Below are positions 26,150 through 39,014 of a DNA stretch of 64,000 nucleotides, piece by piece. The translations under genes were made by a program, and so were the position numbers. Position 1 is the stretch's first letter, and every line of letters starts with the position of its first letter. Source of the stretch: Chrysomallon squamiferum (taxonomy: Eukaryota > Mollusca > Gastropoda > Neomphalida > Peltospiridae); NCBI GenBank assembly GCA_012295275.1, contig CM022665.1, forward strand, positions 11,858,976-11,922,975, read 5' to 3'. The notes under the pieces were generated by a model, which did not search any database, was not told where the DNA came from, and saw nothing but the letters and a program-made list of their open reading frames with translations.

Positions 26150-26420
26150 TTTGTGTTTTCACAGGTGCATGTTACCTGCAGTTCAAGAACAAGTATCTCT
26201 AAATCCTGCTGACGACTTTTTAAAATCCAGCTCGCTATACCGACTTTATTTTATATCCCATTAAGCGGTGCCCTGGCATAAAAATCAAGTTAATCCCGGA
26301 CCCCGCAGCCATTTTGTAATCCTCTTCAAACACGTGGCTTACACCGGACGTTAGCGCGTTCAAGGCTATGGAGGCCGGAAGTGTATGGCTAGAACAACAG
26401 AATGACCGAAGATATTTTAG
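26150..26420. promoter_or_regulatory. CpG-containing non-coding island
   Basis: Unique sequence with CAGGTG and ACCTGC E-box-like words near 26163-26180, GTTAATCCCGG (homeodomain TAATCC) near 26291 and GCAGCCATTTTG near 26305. No recognised frame. Confidence 0.3.
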
Positions 26421-26469
26421 TTGAGTTATGGAAATCGTTACAGTTAAAACGCATCGTCTGTTTCAGTGT

Positions 26470-26790
26470 TGTTGTTGTTGGTGGTGGTGGTGTTCTTGTT
26501 GTTGTTATTCACATCGTAGTACTACTGCTGTTGCTGCTGTTTTTACTTTTTCTTCTTCTTCCCCGAAAACTTTTTATAATTCTGCTTTATTTCTTTTACC
26601 GTTCTTCAAGTTTAATAAATATTTTAACTTTCCTTTTTGTTTTTGGGAGTAGTTTTTTATTATTATTATTATTATTATTATTTTTTTTTTTTTTTGCTTG
26701 TTTGTGTTTGTTTGTTGTTGTTGTTTTGTGGTGTTTTTTTGTTTTTTTTGTTCTTGTTTTGGTTTTTAATAAAAAAAAAAAAAAATTTTT
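26470..26790 (+). repeat. GTT/ATT/T-rich simple sequence
   Basis: GTTGTTGTTGG, (ATT)n at 26657-26681 and long T/A runs. The 134-codon frame across it is an artefact. Confidence 0.9.
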
Positions 26791-26799
26791 TTTTATCGG

Positions 26800-27240
26800 C
26801 AGTTAAGCGATTAAGTGAAACATTGTGTAATATTCCAGTTTTCGCCCAAATTCTCTTATAATAGCCGGATCAATTGTAATACGTGATGCCATACGTCACC
26901 TTCATCCGATTGTCTGTCACCTGTCAAGAGGGAATATATTTTATTCATAAATAAACTTTTATTATACATTGCCTTATCTGATTTGATGGTCTATATACTA
27001 TACCACCACTTTCATAACAGACAATGGTGTTTTTCAATTGCAGGTTGTTCTGTCCTGCATTGTGAACTGTCATGAATATGAATGTGTGAGATTTGGCTTC
27101 GAGTGGGTGATAAATGATAGGTTTTACTCGCTGATCCGCCACCGTGTCACCATCACTGGAGTACCTGGGTGAGATTCCCGTCCCAGGAGAACGCCTTCCT
27201 GCCAATCTCCGTGAGGGTCAGTTTACTGCAGCACTGCTAA
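26800..27240. other. Moderately complex sequence, possible old repeat
   Basis: Includes an 86-codon minus frame (26945-27205) and a CCTGGG...CCCAGG hairpin near 27166-27189. No protein family or tRNA structure could be confirmed. Confidence 0.3.
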
Positions 27241-27244
27241 GAAT

Positions 27245-28108
27245 TTAAAGTATTTGACTAAATCAGAATTTTAAAATAAAAACAAGACAAAACAGAGTAA
27301 ATATGAAAGACAAAGAAGAAACAGAAAAATATGAAAGCAAAAAGTCTGAAACAATATCTGGTTTTAGAAATTACACTAAAATTTCGATTTAAAATAAATT
27401 TTAATGATAAAGCAACAATGGTATGTAACTGAACAGTTGTACAGGTTTATATAATTAATTCCAGTTTAGGAAAAAAAAAACACCCGCCTCCCCCCCAAAA
27501 AAGAAAAAAACCCAACAAAAAAAACAAAAAAAAAACAGACACCGTGTAATTATTTAACTTTGGAATATCACTGATATAAAAATAACATATGAAAAGTATC
27601 AGATCTCTGATCGTTTAGAGTATATATATCGTCTAAATTTTGTCTCTCTGATCTGGACTTTTCGTGTTATTTAATTTTTTGAATCACGTTACTTTGTTTT
27701 ATATTCGTTATCAAACATGTATAATTTTTAAAATTTTATTATTTTAGATTTTGAGTTTTTTCTTTAGGTGGATAATCCAGACTTTAAGATTAGTATCGAA
27801 TTTAAGCTGAATGATTTACTTTTATCCATAAACAAAGTCGAAAGCATGTTTCATCATTGCTTTAAGATTTGGTAATAGGTATATAATGTTACAATGTTTA
27901 AATTATTGTTATGTTTTGTGGGGAAAAAAAATGAAGATAAGGCTGTATATATTAATATTGTTAATGTTGTACAGGGATTCCTTCTTATATTTGGTTTGGA
28001 ACAACGTAATTATATATTATAAAATACATTATTCCTCAGTAATAACATGTCACAGAATATTTGCTGAGAAGTTTTCATTTTTTCATTTATCGTTTTCCTC
28101 TCTTTTCT

Positions 28109-28143
<35 letters not shown>

Positions 28144-28713
28144 TTAATACTGACGTCGGTGATGATGGTGATGATTATTATTATTGTTATTATATAAAAG
28201 GTGAAATAAAAATAAAATTGTAGACATTTTTGTATTTTGTTTGAATATTTCTTATTTAAATATTCCTTTCTCTTTCATTGTTTGATGATACTAAGGAAAA
28301 TTAAAAAAAAAATTAAATCGTAATAAAACGGACATTCATTTGATATAACAATTATTTATTTATTAAGTTAGTCACCAAATACTTTTTCTATTAATATATT
28401 TTTACTTTTTAAAATATATTATTTAAAATAGTGAATAATATTGAAATAAAGGTACAAAATAAATACATTTTCAAATATCCGTTGTATTTTTAATGTCATT
28501 TTATTTACATAAACCTGAAAAATAAATACTTGTATGTATTTATATTTATTATGAGTGACACATGTTACATTATTTAAAAGTATGTTGCTATTACTTCAAT
28601 TGCATTAATTGTAAGTTTAACGTGAAAATGCTATTAACATTTTCTTTTTTTAATAACGGAACCACCCAAAAGTAAATACGAAGTTTATAAAACTGTCAAA
28701 AAAAAAAAAAAAA

Positions 28714-28749
<36 letters not shown>

Positions 28750-28771
28750 TAAAAAAATAAAATAAGATAAA

Positions 28772-28812
<41 letters not shown>

Positions 28813-29498
28813 GTATGTATGTATGTACGTTTATATCTAAGTAACAATATACGAATAAATAATTATAATTTATAAACATTATAAATTTAATAGAAAAAGA
28901 AATGATACTGGATAATAATTTCAGTGTTATTTTTTAAAAGTTAGAAAACTTTCAAGAAATATTTTTAATTCGATAAATAATGGCGTGTGTTAATTTTCTT
29001 TTCTGTAAATGTTCTGATGTATATATGCAATTTTTATTTACGGAATAGAAAATATTTAAATTAGGTAAGTTATATATGTATATCTATATTATTTAAATAA
29101 CATTTTAATTGCCTTATCTATTGTTTTTTTTTCATGTGTTTTCACTTCTTACATGTTTACTGATTTGCTTGTTTCTTTAATTTTTATTCTTGTTTATATA
29201 TTTATTTATGCTTTATTATTGTATTTTTTATTTTATCATGTAATTTAAAAAAAAAAAAATTTGTTAAAATTACTAATAAACTTTTATATCATTTCCATTA
29301 AAAGTTTTACAAGTCAATAAATATTTTTTCTAAAAAAATAAACTGGAACATAATTTTAGTAAAATGTTATACTGGTCAGTGTCTTTCAGATGTTTCACAT
29401 GAACAAATAAAAAAGAAAACAAATTTAAAAAAAAAAAAAAAAAAAAAAAGAATGAAAACAAATTAAGATTTAAGAAAAAAAAATGTAGGCGTTTTAAC

Positions 29499-29532
<34 letters not shown>

Positions 29533-30151
29533 TTCATTTTATTTATTTATATATTTATTATGTAACTGTTAGTGTATATAAAGCTAATAAAACGCATCTT
29601 TGTTAGTAATAAGGTAATACTTATATCTATTTACTTTCCCATAACATCTAAATCATGTTACACCCGTAGCTTGTATTTATATTTCGTTCTGTGATTATTA
29701 CTTCCATTGTCGAAATGCTAATACTATTACGCCCAATAACGCATTCATAACGGGGCGTGTATTGTATTTGTAACTATTTCTTACAATTTTAAAAATAAGT
29801 AAAACATAAAATGTTTTTCACCGTAGATTTTTGCTTGCTAATAATTGTTTGACGAGCATAGTTACATACACATTAGGAATATTTGCATATGTTCACATAA
29901 TATTTTAAATATAAATGTATGTTTGTAGGTGTATGTGTACCAGCATATAAATAACATGTGCACTGATAATGCATAACTTTTTATATATTTTTATTTTATT
30001 TTATTGCTTGAAAAATATAAGGTGTATATACAGAATTAAAAATATTATTAAATTCATAATATATAGTAATATTTTTCAATGTATATGTATATATATTACC
30101 CTCACATTATAATTTACATTCATTATTATTATTGTTGTTGTTATTATTATC

Positions 30152-30188
<37 letters not shown>

Positions 30189-30780
30189 TATATAATTATT
30201 TATTTATAAAATTAAACAATTACATATGATTATTTAAAAAATGTTTAATATACATGTATTTGCTTTTACTTCTTTAGTTTTTTATTTATTTATGTATTTT
30301 TTAATATTTTTTATTTATTTATTTATTTATTTATTTATGTTTTATCAAATATTATTATTATTATTATTTTTCTGAATTAAACTCGAGTATTCATTACTTT
30401 ATAAATTACTTTACTTCTGTTTTATTTTACATTATTTTCTTTTGTAAACATCAGACGATCTTAATGTTTGCCGACTAAATTCATGAAGCGAAAAAAAAAA
30501 AAATAATTATAAAATAAAATAAAATAACAGAATAACAGTCGATGGGGTAAAAAAAGGCGTTTTATTTTTAAGGGTTAATTATTGTTCAAAATAAATGTCA
30601 TGAAAACATCGTTGATCTATTTTGCCGAATTACCATGACTAATTTGCAGAAAATAAATTAATAAGAGTTTCAGTAGTTTTTACATCCTTATAATAATGGG
30701 AACTACCCCAGATGAGAAAGGAAGAGGCTTGAGCTAATACCCCATCTCTTTAAAAAAATAAAAAATAAAACTTATATATA
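27245..30780. other. AT-rich gene-free sequence
   Basis: Very AT-rich, with poly-T at 28109-28140, A-rich runs at 28699-28747, (TG)n at 28775-28809, poly-A/poly-T near 29430-29531 and (ATT)n at 30152-30188. A POU octamer ATTTGCAT occurs near 29882. No gene seen. Confidence 0.75.
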
Positions 30781-30785
30781 TATAT

Positions 30786-30899
30786 ATTTGTATGTATTAA
30801 AATAAAGATAAAAAAAACAAAAAAAAAACCTAAATAAATAAATAAATAAATAAATAAATTCATATGTAAATCTCTATCTTTATTTTAATACATACAAAT
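30786..30899. repeat. Perfect 25-bp inverted repeat around (AAAT)n
   Basis: ATTTGTATGTATTAAAATAA (first 20 of 25) at 30786-30810 is the exact reverse complement of 30875-30899. The 64-base spacer is A-rich with (AAAT)n. It resembles a small foldback or MITE remnant. Confidence 0.85.
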
Positions 30900-30956
30900 G
30901 TTATTATTTTCCGACAGTGAAAAGTTTTACGACAATGAAAAGCTGAATAATATTTC

Positions 30957-30977
30957 TATTATTATTATTATTATTAT

Positions 30978-31069
<92 letters not shown>
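30957..31069 (+). repeat. (ATT)n then (AGT)n trinucleotide repeat
   Basis: About 7 ATT and 26 AGT units, ending in GGT units. The poly-Ser frame is an artefact. Confidence 0.97.
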
Positions 31070-31289
31070 TTCTTATTTAATTACGGAAACATGTATGCCT
31101 AGATTTTTCACAATTAATCACTGCTAACCGATATTTATTTCAGTTTATTTAAAAGAAGAAATTGTCTCTGAACATGAATTAAAAGACTATTAGTTAAATT
31201 TCGCCAAATTTCCACAAACAAATCAACTTAAAACTAACGACTTTTCCTAAGTTTTCAATAGCGACGTATACAGACAGAAATTATCAACA

Positions 31290-32330
31290 TTTCAAAGCAA
31301 TTGTTTGGCAAACACATGGATTTCAAGCTCGCAAACTTGGACACTGATGGCTTTTGTAGTAGAAGGGTTGCCGACAGCTATCTTGAGAGAGTCATTACCA
31401 AATCACATTTATTCCGCGATGAACGCTTAATCACCCTGCAAAAATTGGGAAGAATACTGGATGGAAAAGGTCGCCTTGAAGTACACCCTTTTGCGGACGA
31501 GATGTACCATTTATTTCAAGACAAGAACTTCCAAGTGATCGTAATCTAATAACAACTCGTAACGTGCGAATGGTTCTAAATTTTAAAAATTGGAAATTGC
31601 GTAAAATGGACAGTCTAAAGCCGTTTTGTGTAAATAGTCGTGCTTTGGAGTAGCACCAGCGCGATTTGTCTTCGGGGCTGGTAAACATTGGTCATTGTGT
31701 CCCCGGCCCATCAGATGGGCCGGCAGGGGATGGAATTCAGGGGGTAAATATTTACCCATACATTTCCACGGATAATTCGCTGTCATTACCGTTTTTCTGG
31801 CAACGTCAAAATCTGTCTACTTGTTTCGAATCATCACGTCTGCTTAATGCGGTCTCTTCCAACCACCGCACTCAACTTATTCTCTTTCTTTTTTTTCCCC
31901 CGTTTTCACTTCCATTTCGGTATACAGCTAATGGACCTAATAAGTGACGATAAAAAAGAGACGAAAAATTCCTCTGGCGCTTCCCTTTTGGCAATCACTT
32001 TTAGGCCAAAGGTCGCGTTTTCTTAACTATAGATTATATATGGAAATGCAGTCGAGCCTTTGAACAGACAATCATGGTACCTTTTCGCTGAAGTGCTCGT
32101 ATTCCTACTCATCGCCTTTTAACGTCAACGAATGTAAACGTACATAGACGGGACATTGTTTTGGTGTTAAATTTCGTGTCTGACAAAAGACGACCAAACC
32201 TCTATATAACGTGAAATGCTGAATGGACGTGTATGGTTTATTATAATCCAAAATGGCCCGAGAAGCTTTAAGTGAAAGACATAAGTAGTTTGATGTATGT
32301 TCGCTTCGAGCTCAGCTGTAACTATGGTAA
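31290..32330. promoter_or_regulatory. Large CpG-containing non-coding island
   Basis: About 1 kb, the longest ordinary-complexity stretch in the desert. It holds a perfect 10-bp-arm palindrome CCGGCCCATC-A-GATGGGCCGG at 31703-31723. Frames: plus 31301-31549 (82 codons, unrecognised) and minus 31431-31688, which contains an LINE-RT-like phrase discussed as a finding. Regulatory element, decayed retroelement or both are possible. Confidence 0.33.
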
Positions 32331-32965
32331 TATAGAGGCCTATTTGTAAATTTTAAGTAAAACTATAGCAGATATTTAGAACATAAAAGAGATATTTTAC
32401 ATAAAACGGTAACAGATTTTTTTTATTATTCACATATTTAGATAGTCTAAATAATAATAATAATAATTTTATTGTTTGTTTTAACTTTCAGAAGTATAAA
32501 ATTTATAATTTAAAAATGAAATATATTTGAAATTATTAAATTCTGCAGGCCTTAAATATCACTTTATGAAATCTAGAGCATATGTTAAAAAGAAAAAATC
32601 AAAAAGGAAATATCAGGGGAAAAAATAATTCTAAGATTAAGACCAAGAATATTGTTTCATTATAATAATAATTATATTGCTATTATAATATTTCTCGTCA
32701 TTAATATGTTATCATTTTAATTATTTTCATTCTGTTCTTGTTTCAAAACCTTTGTATTTACACAGCATTATAAAAATATTTTAAAAGTTGCCAAACATTT
32801 GTAATGTCGGCTAAAAGTTACATTATTTTCACTTTTATATAATTGCAACCACCTAGTCACTGTTTGTTCCTTATATTTTAAGGTTGTTTCACAACCCTCA
32901 AATGCAACCACACGAAACAATGTCCCTCAACGTAATACATTTTTGCTCTTTTCTTTCTTAAACTA

Positions 32966-32986
32966 ACACACACACACACACACACA

Positions 32987-33056
<70 letters not shown>
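32966..33056 (+). repeat. (AC)n-(TC)n compound microsatellite
   Basis: 12 AC units joined to about 33 CT units. Confidence 0.98.
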
Positions 33057-33060
<4 letters not shown>

Positions 33061-33159
33061 GTTTAGTTTAATATTACATTCAGTTTTCGTTTTTAGCGAT
33101 AATGAACCTTCATCAAACAACGTAGCCAATTAGCATTTTAATTAATTTCTTCCATCAAA

Positions 33160-33440
33160 ACAAGACGTTTTCATTTCTAGGCAATTACCACCACAAAACC
33201 ACGCCAAACTGTACCGTGGTGTATTTTCTTAGTAAATTCCAAACTCCGTTTCCCACATGGGGAATCGTTGGACAAGCAGACAAATATCACGAACCATGTA
33301 TTTTTGATTTCTTGGCAAACAGTCCACATCGATCTTTTTTGATATATAAAAGTTGCCGCGGCCTGCGTCCGGAGAATAAACATACGGAACCAACGTTCAT
33401 GACGAAAATACGATGAGTTTGGCTACCAATGAACCAAGAC
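33160..33440. promoter_or_regulatory. Non-coding island
   Basis: Unique CpG-containing sequence, open on both strands (33177-33383 minus, 33216-33416 plus) with no family recognised. Candidate conserved non-coding DNA. Confidence 0.27.
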
Positions 33441-33772
33441 AAAAGTTATCTGTAGACAGTATTTCTCTTTGTTTTAGACTTTCTGAGAAAACAAAAATTT
33501 GTCATCGCAATCAATTCTTGTCCGGTGAATAACCTTTTGTAGCGGGGAAGGGAAGAATGAAAAAAATTGATAAAAAAGATTTACTAACAGGAAGTGAAAC
33601 TGAGCATGTGTAACAAAGCAGACTGATACTGTTCTTTTATTTATGCCTCCCTTTGTGTACAAATAACAAACTTTTCAGCAACAATAATATTATAATTTAA
33701 AACATTCTTTAAAAGTATTTAAACACTCCTTTGGCGTTAAATATACATGTATTTGTAGCTTTAAACTGGAAC

Positions 33773-33774
<2 letters not shown>

Positions 33775-33812
<38 letters not shown>

Positions 33813-33845
33813 TACTACTACGAATAATAAATAAATAAATAATTA
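33775..33845 (+). repeat. (AAT)n microsatellite
   Basis: About 11 AAT units, then AAATA units. Confidence 0.95.
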
Positions 33846-34037
33846 AAGTTATCTTGATGATAGGTATGCATTTATAAGCTAAAATCAATGTCCGTTATTT
33901 ATTTGTTTAAATATTTGGCCTGTGTTGTAATTTTTATTCTTTATTATTACTATTATGACCACTACTACTACCATAACTATTACTACAACTCTCTTGTTGT
34001 TTGTTCATATACTGTAGTCAAGATATGTTGCTGTTTT

Positions 34038-34041
<4 letters not shown>

Positions 34042-34109
<68 letters not shown>
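34042..34109 (+). repeat. (CT)n microsatellite
   Basis: 34 CT units. Confidence 0.98.
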
Positions 34110-34113
<4 letters not shown>

Positions 34114-34614
34114 TTAGACGGCAGATAGCAAGTTAATAAAGATAACAAATTTCATAAATTTTTCGTGTTTTCTTTCTTTTTTTTTTTATCTGTCAGTTTC
34201 TTTGTTTGGTCCCAGAAGCCAAAAGACAAGACAAAATTTCACACTCCTTGGTTTAACGCTTGCTTTGAACTATTTCAGCAATTCTTGGACTTTTGGTGAA
34301 TTTTTAAACGGCCGATGTCTATGTTTGGAAATATGTCTGCTCCAGATAACTGTTCAGTCAGGGCCTTTCTGACAAAATTTGTGGGAGGTTTGTACGAGGG
34401 AGGCGAAGTGTAAGATTTTTCTTAATTATAATTTAAAAATAATAATAAATAACGTACTGCTATTTTATCACAAAAATAAAATGAAAGATACTGAAAATGT
34501 AACTAACTATAACAAATATCTCGTATTTATATTATCATCGTCATCATCATCATCATTATTATTTTTATTATTATTATTACATTTTCACCCCTAATTATTT
34601 TATACAATATATTC

Positions 34615-34800
34615 CTTACTATTTCCTCTCTCCCTGACAAAAGATAATATATGGAACCGCCCTTACACGTGTTGCAGAGACATAACCCGAAGTGTAAAGC
34701 GCCATCTTTACCTGTCAATTTCCACACCAACGAAAAACCTACGCATCACGGAATAGTTTCACACTGTTTTAACGATCTGCTGCAGGTGAGGGTCTTATGA
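34615..34800. promoter_or_regulatory. Short non-coding island with YY1-like site
   Basis: Unique sequence including GCGCCATCTTTACC (YY1/Pho-like core at 34701-34709). Followed by purine-rich sequence at 34860-35250. Confidence 0.27.
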
Positions 34801-34859
34801 AAATAGTTTTCTTTCTCCTGACGAAATATATTTCATAGCGCAGAAAAATACCAAGTCTC

Positions 34860-35031
34860 TATAAGAAAGATAATGAGAAAGAAAAAGAAGAGATATGAAC
34901 AAAAAAAAGAGAGATAGGCAGGAGGGAAAGACAGAGAAAAACGGGGGCAGTGTATGAAAGAGAAGGAAAGACAGTGACAAAAAATGGAATAAAGAAAGAC
35001 CTAAACGAAAAATTAAAGAATGAAAGGAAGA

Positions 35032-35062
<31 letters not shown>

Positions 35063-35250
35063 TAATAAGGCGAGAAAAAGGGTGAAAGGAAGAAATAAAG
35101 AAGAGAAAATGAAAGAAGAAAAAAGAAAGAAGAGAAAATAAGAGTGAGAGAAAGCAAACAAATAAATTTAAAAGAAATGAAAAATGAACACCCCCCAAAA
35201 AAAAAAAAACAACAAGAAAAAGAAACCAAAAAGAAAAAGACAAATATGAA
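34860..35250 (+). repeat. Purine-rich (GAAA/GAGA) tract with (AAT)n
   Basis: About 390 bases that are almost all A and G on the plus strand, with (AAT)n at 35036-35062. The 170-codon minus frame (34795-35307) is Phe/Ser/Leu-rich repeat translation and is not a membrane protein. Confidence 0.85.
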
Positions 35251-35299
35251 ACTGAAGTATATTTGCAGACAATTTCCAGTTTTTAAATTTAATTTACAA

Positions 35300-37020
35300 A
35301 AGTTCACGTGAAGGTCAGTGGTGTGACGTAACTGCAGCTGTAACTGTGTTTAATGACTGAAAAATATGACGGACTAGCTGTAATCGTTCTAGCTGTCAAA
35401 ACGTTTAAGCTTACCATAAACCTCCGCTATGAGATGTCGTCGGTTTTATCATTTTTATAAAAATTAAATTACTATTGTGAAATATAACATAAAATAGGAA
35501 TATGTATTATAACTGAATACTAATTATATATATAATTAGTTATTTTTAGACTGGGTTAAAAAGATAAACCTACACGATTTCTAAATCTTTTGTGACATAA
35601 TGAGAGGGAGTTAGCAGCTGTACTGAACTTATGTACATATAAATAACGGCGTTACATACAAAAGTACGTAACTGAAAAACAAACATTAAATCTAACGTCA
35701 CCCACACGGCCCTCTACTCACGACTATTTCTTTCGGCAAGATGAAAAGTTGACGTGTATTTATACTTGGCTGATGTAATTAGACCTAAACTGAGGAAATA
35801 ATTGTTTCCGGGATATAATGTAACTTTTTACGTAATAGATGATGTTGTATAATTACTTGGCAAATATTAAATAACTAAACTATTTTAACTAACAAAAACT
35901 GGAAGAAGGAGTGTTGGGGTGTTTTATAACATGATTTATTACTGTGTTGTTTCACCTCTTCTTCTTCTTTTCTTCTTCTACTTCTTTTTCTTCTTTTAAA
36001 ATGATTCGTTCCCTCTTAAAAATATCCAACAAAATTATGGCGTCTGCCTTTTTGAAATCTTTTTGCTGTTTCTCTGAATATACAGCATCAAATATATTAT
36101 TATTATTATTATTATTATTATTATGCTATTTTACTATTTTATATATTAATATCAACAGTTTCGTTTATAACTGGTAAATGTTGTTTTTCTACATTATCTT
36201 TTACTCGTCCTAATAACAAAGACTTAGTATGAAAGGAATAAATGTGGCGGTAATAAGTTAAACAGAACAGTTTATTCATTCACTTATTTTTCATGCTGTT
36301 ATATAAGTATCTATATTCATCGCTTCATACGCACCATCATTACTTTTATTTTATTTTATTTTAATTATTTATTTATTTTATTCATTCATTTAAATTTTAC
36401 TTTACTTATATATATATATTTTTTTTTTTTTTTTTGTTATCATCAAAGTTAACGCTAACCTTTTACATCTTTCTTTGATGGCTGTTGGTTGGTATTTCCT
36501 ACACGAAACATTTTAATTAACTTAAAGAAACATATAAAATAAATAAACAATTGCTAATGTAGTCTATAGAAATTAACAGAGAACAATTAAACCGTGCAGC
36601 CTTTAAATCAAAGGCGCAAAGAATAATAAATCCGTTCAATAAAATGTCTTTCTGCTGATGTGCTTGCACATAACGTAAAGAGTTAAATTTGACCAGACCA
36701 CCATGACAGTAGCACTCGCACTATATTATTTTTCTTCGTCATCTTTTCCTTCTTTTGTTACCTGCATATAAAGGCACTTATCAGGCGGCGACATCAAAGA
36801 CAGATTATTAATAAGAAGTTGGAGAGGTTCTAAGAGTGGTGTTTTCTTGGCCGATCACGTCACACTTTAATGGGATTTCATCAGGTGCGACCCTTAAGTC
36901 TGTGTTCAACATTTACTAAATAAATATGGTATGTTTTGACAGAAAATTAAATACACAATAGATATGAGTAATGTAAGAGAAAGGAGAAAATCATATACCG
37001 CAAGGTAAAAATATATTAAA
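35300..37020. other. Intergenic, no gene recognised
   Basis: Unique AT-rich sequence. ACTAATTATATATATAATTAGT-type perfect palindrome at 35519-35540 carries two TAATTA homeodomain cores. (ATT)n at 36097-36122. Confidence 0.6.
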
Positions 37021-37030
37021 AATAAAAATG

Positions 37031-37062
37031 TACACACGCACGCGCGCGCGCGCGTGCACACA

Positions 37063-37108
<46 letters not shown>
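37031..37108 (+). repeat. Alternating (CA)/(CG)n tract, Z-DNA-prone
   Basis: TACACACGCACGCGCGCGCG followed by CGTGCACACAC and about 17 more CA units, with one CC interruption near 37069. Includes eight consecutive CG steps. Confidence 0.95.
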
Positions 37109-37109
<1 letters not shown>

Positions 37110-37116
<7 letters not shown>

Positions 37117-37710
37117 GGGATGAAAATGAGAGGGAAAGGAAGACGGGTACTGAAAAAACCCAGTAATTGAAAATGATGTTAATTTTTAATGGTATTTCTA
37201 TTATCCTTTCTCAAATGTGAATACGTACATAAAAAGAATTTATTATTAAAACTTACTTATGTGCTAAGTTATTAACCATTATGATTATCATTAAACAATC
37301 TACCACATCCAGAAAAAGAAGCCACAGACTACATCATTTTAGATGAAAATATCATAATATACATTTGATGAATTGTTCATTACATATATCTTTATTATAT
37401 ATTTTACGTTAGAAATCGTATTTGATATGAATGGAATTTCAAAATGCCAAATTAATTTACATTAATTTTACAAATTATTATCTCTAACAATATGTTTTTC
37501 TTATCAATTAACATAATTTCATGTCTAAATTAAAAGAGTAAAAACAAGATTGTAAACAAAAAACAACAACAACAAAACAATAAAACACCTGAAAATAAAA
37601 TTTATTTTCATAACTAGAAGGAAGATATGGCAAAATGAATATAGAAATAGCAATATACAAGTATCACGATATATTAATAATAAATAAATAAATATATAAA
37701 TAATGTAAAT
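37110..37710. other. AT-rich intergenic sequence
   Basis: No frame, repeat array or recognisable site. Confidence 0.6.
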
Positions 37711-37715
37711 TAACT

Positions 37716-37830
37716 AAGTGGAATGTTGAAAGAACAAAATATCATAGAATAAAATAAATAAAACAATAAATAAATAAATAAATTAATTAATTAAGTGGAA
37801 TGTAGAAAGAACAAAATATCATAGAATAAA
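37716..37830. repeat. Near-exact duplication, 77-bp period
   Basis: AAGTGGAATGTTGAAAGAAC at 37716 recurs at 37793 with one change (T to A) and continues through AAAATATCATAGAATAAA in both copies. The spacer is (AAAT)n. Confidence 0.9.
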
Positions 37831-38029
37831 TATCATAGAATCTAATATTTATTACTTTAACAGCAACCACAATAAATAATTCTAAGGCACTTGCGAAGAA
37901 AAAATACCCATATGTGTGTATATTAATATTACAAATTCAGATTAATAATAATAACAATAATAAATAAATAAATAATAATAATAATAATAATAATGACAAC
38001 AATAATCATAATTCCAATAATATTAACTA

Positions 38030-38063
<34 letters not shown>

Positions 38064-38333
38064 CAAATGCAAATAATAAAATCAGTAAACAATGAATATT
38101 TGGATTATCATGTCTTTGGAAGTACAGCATAAAGACTTAAAAGAAGAAGAAGAAGAAGAAGAAGGAAAAAGGAACTGAAAGAATACAGAATACTGACAGC
38201 AAAGTAATATAGTAATAAATTACTCTAACATCTCAAATACTGGCAGAGTTGGAATAAAATAACAAAGTATATTTATAATATAACAAATTTCTATTTTAAT
38301 GTCATATGGCAATTAGAGAAGAAAAAAAAATAC

Positions 38334-38340
<7 letters not shown>

Positions 38341-38410
<70 letters not shown>
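38341..38410. repeat. (TA)n microsatellite, 70 bp
   Basis: 35 TA units just downstream of the mipol1 3' end, preceded by CATACATA. Cruciform-capable. Confidence 0.97.
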
Positions 38411-38413
<3 letters not shown>

Positions 38414-38983
38414 AGAAGAAGAAGACGATGAAGAAGAAGAAGAATAACAAAAATGTGTTCAAATTTTTCAAATTTTAAATTAAATGATCTGCAACAAACT
38501 AAAAAAAATAAAAAAATAAAAAATAAAAAATTAAAAAACCCCACAAAATCCCCCAGAAAAAAAGCCCATTTGTTTGACAATGAGAAAATATCACCATATT
38601 TGATCAGTAAATACCTGATTAAAGGAATGCATCACATAGTCATATGACAAAGTTATTTTTACTTCCATTAATTACTGTACATAATTATTATGAGAAGTTA
38701 TTAATATTACAGACTGAACCAAGTAACAGTCATATATATATGTTGCTCTATACCCAAAACCAAACACACAAGCAGACATACTGACAAGTATACACACAAG
38801 GTAAATATATAAATTGCAACTCCTTATAATTACTGTAACTGAACAGAGTATTGTAAGCACTATCAAAACATCATCCAAAAGGAACAAACCATAAGAAAGA
38901 AAATTTAAAATAAATGCTGTATTTTTATTTATGCACACTGGAAGACGTTAATATAATGTCCCCACATCAGGCTGGCAAAAAAA

Positions 38984-39014
<31 letters not shown>

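Noticed and set aside
27110-27240. tRNA or tRNA-derived SINE
   Set aside because: There is a CCTGGG...CCCAGG hairpin and A/B-box-like words, but their order and spacing do not make a tRNA promoter.
30898-31080. Poly-serine protein
   Set aside because: Encoded by an (AGT)n microsatellite; no non-repeat coding sequence attached.
34795-35307. 170-codon minus-strand frame resembling a membrane protein
   Set aside because: It is the translation of a purine-rich GAAA/GAGA and AAT tract; no start context, family or splice structure.
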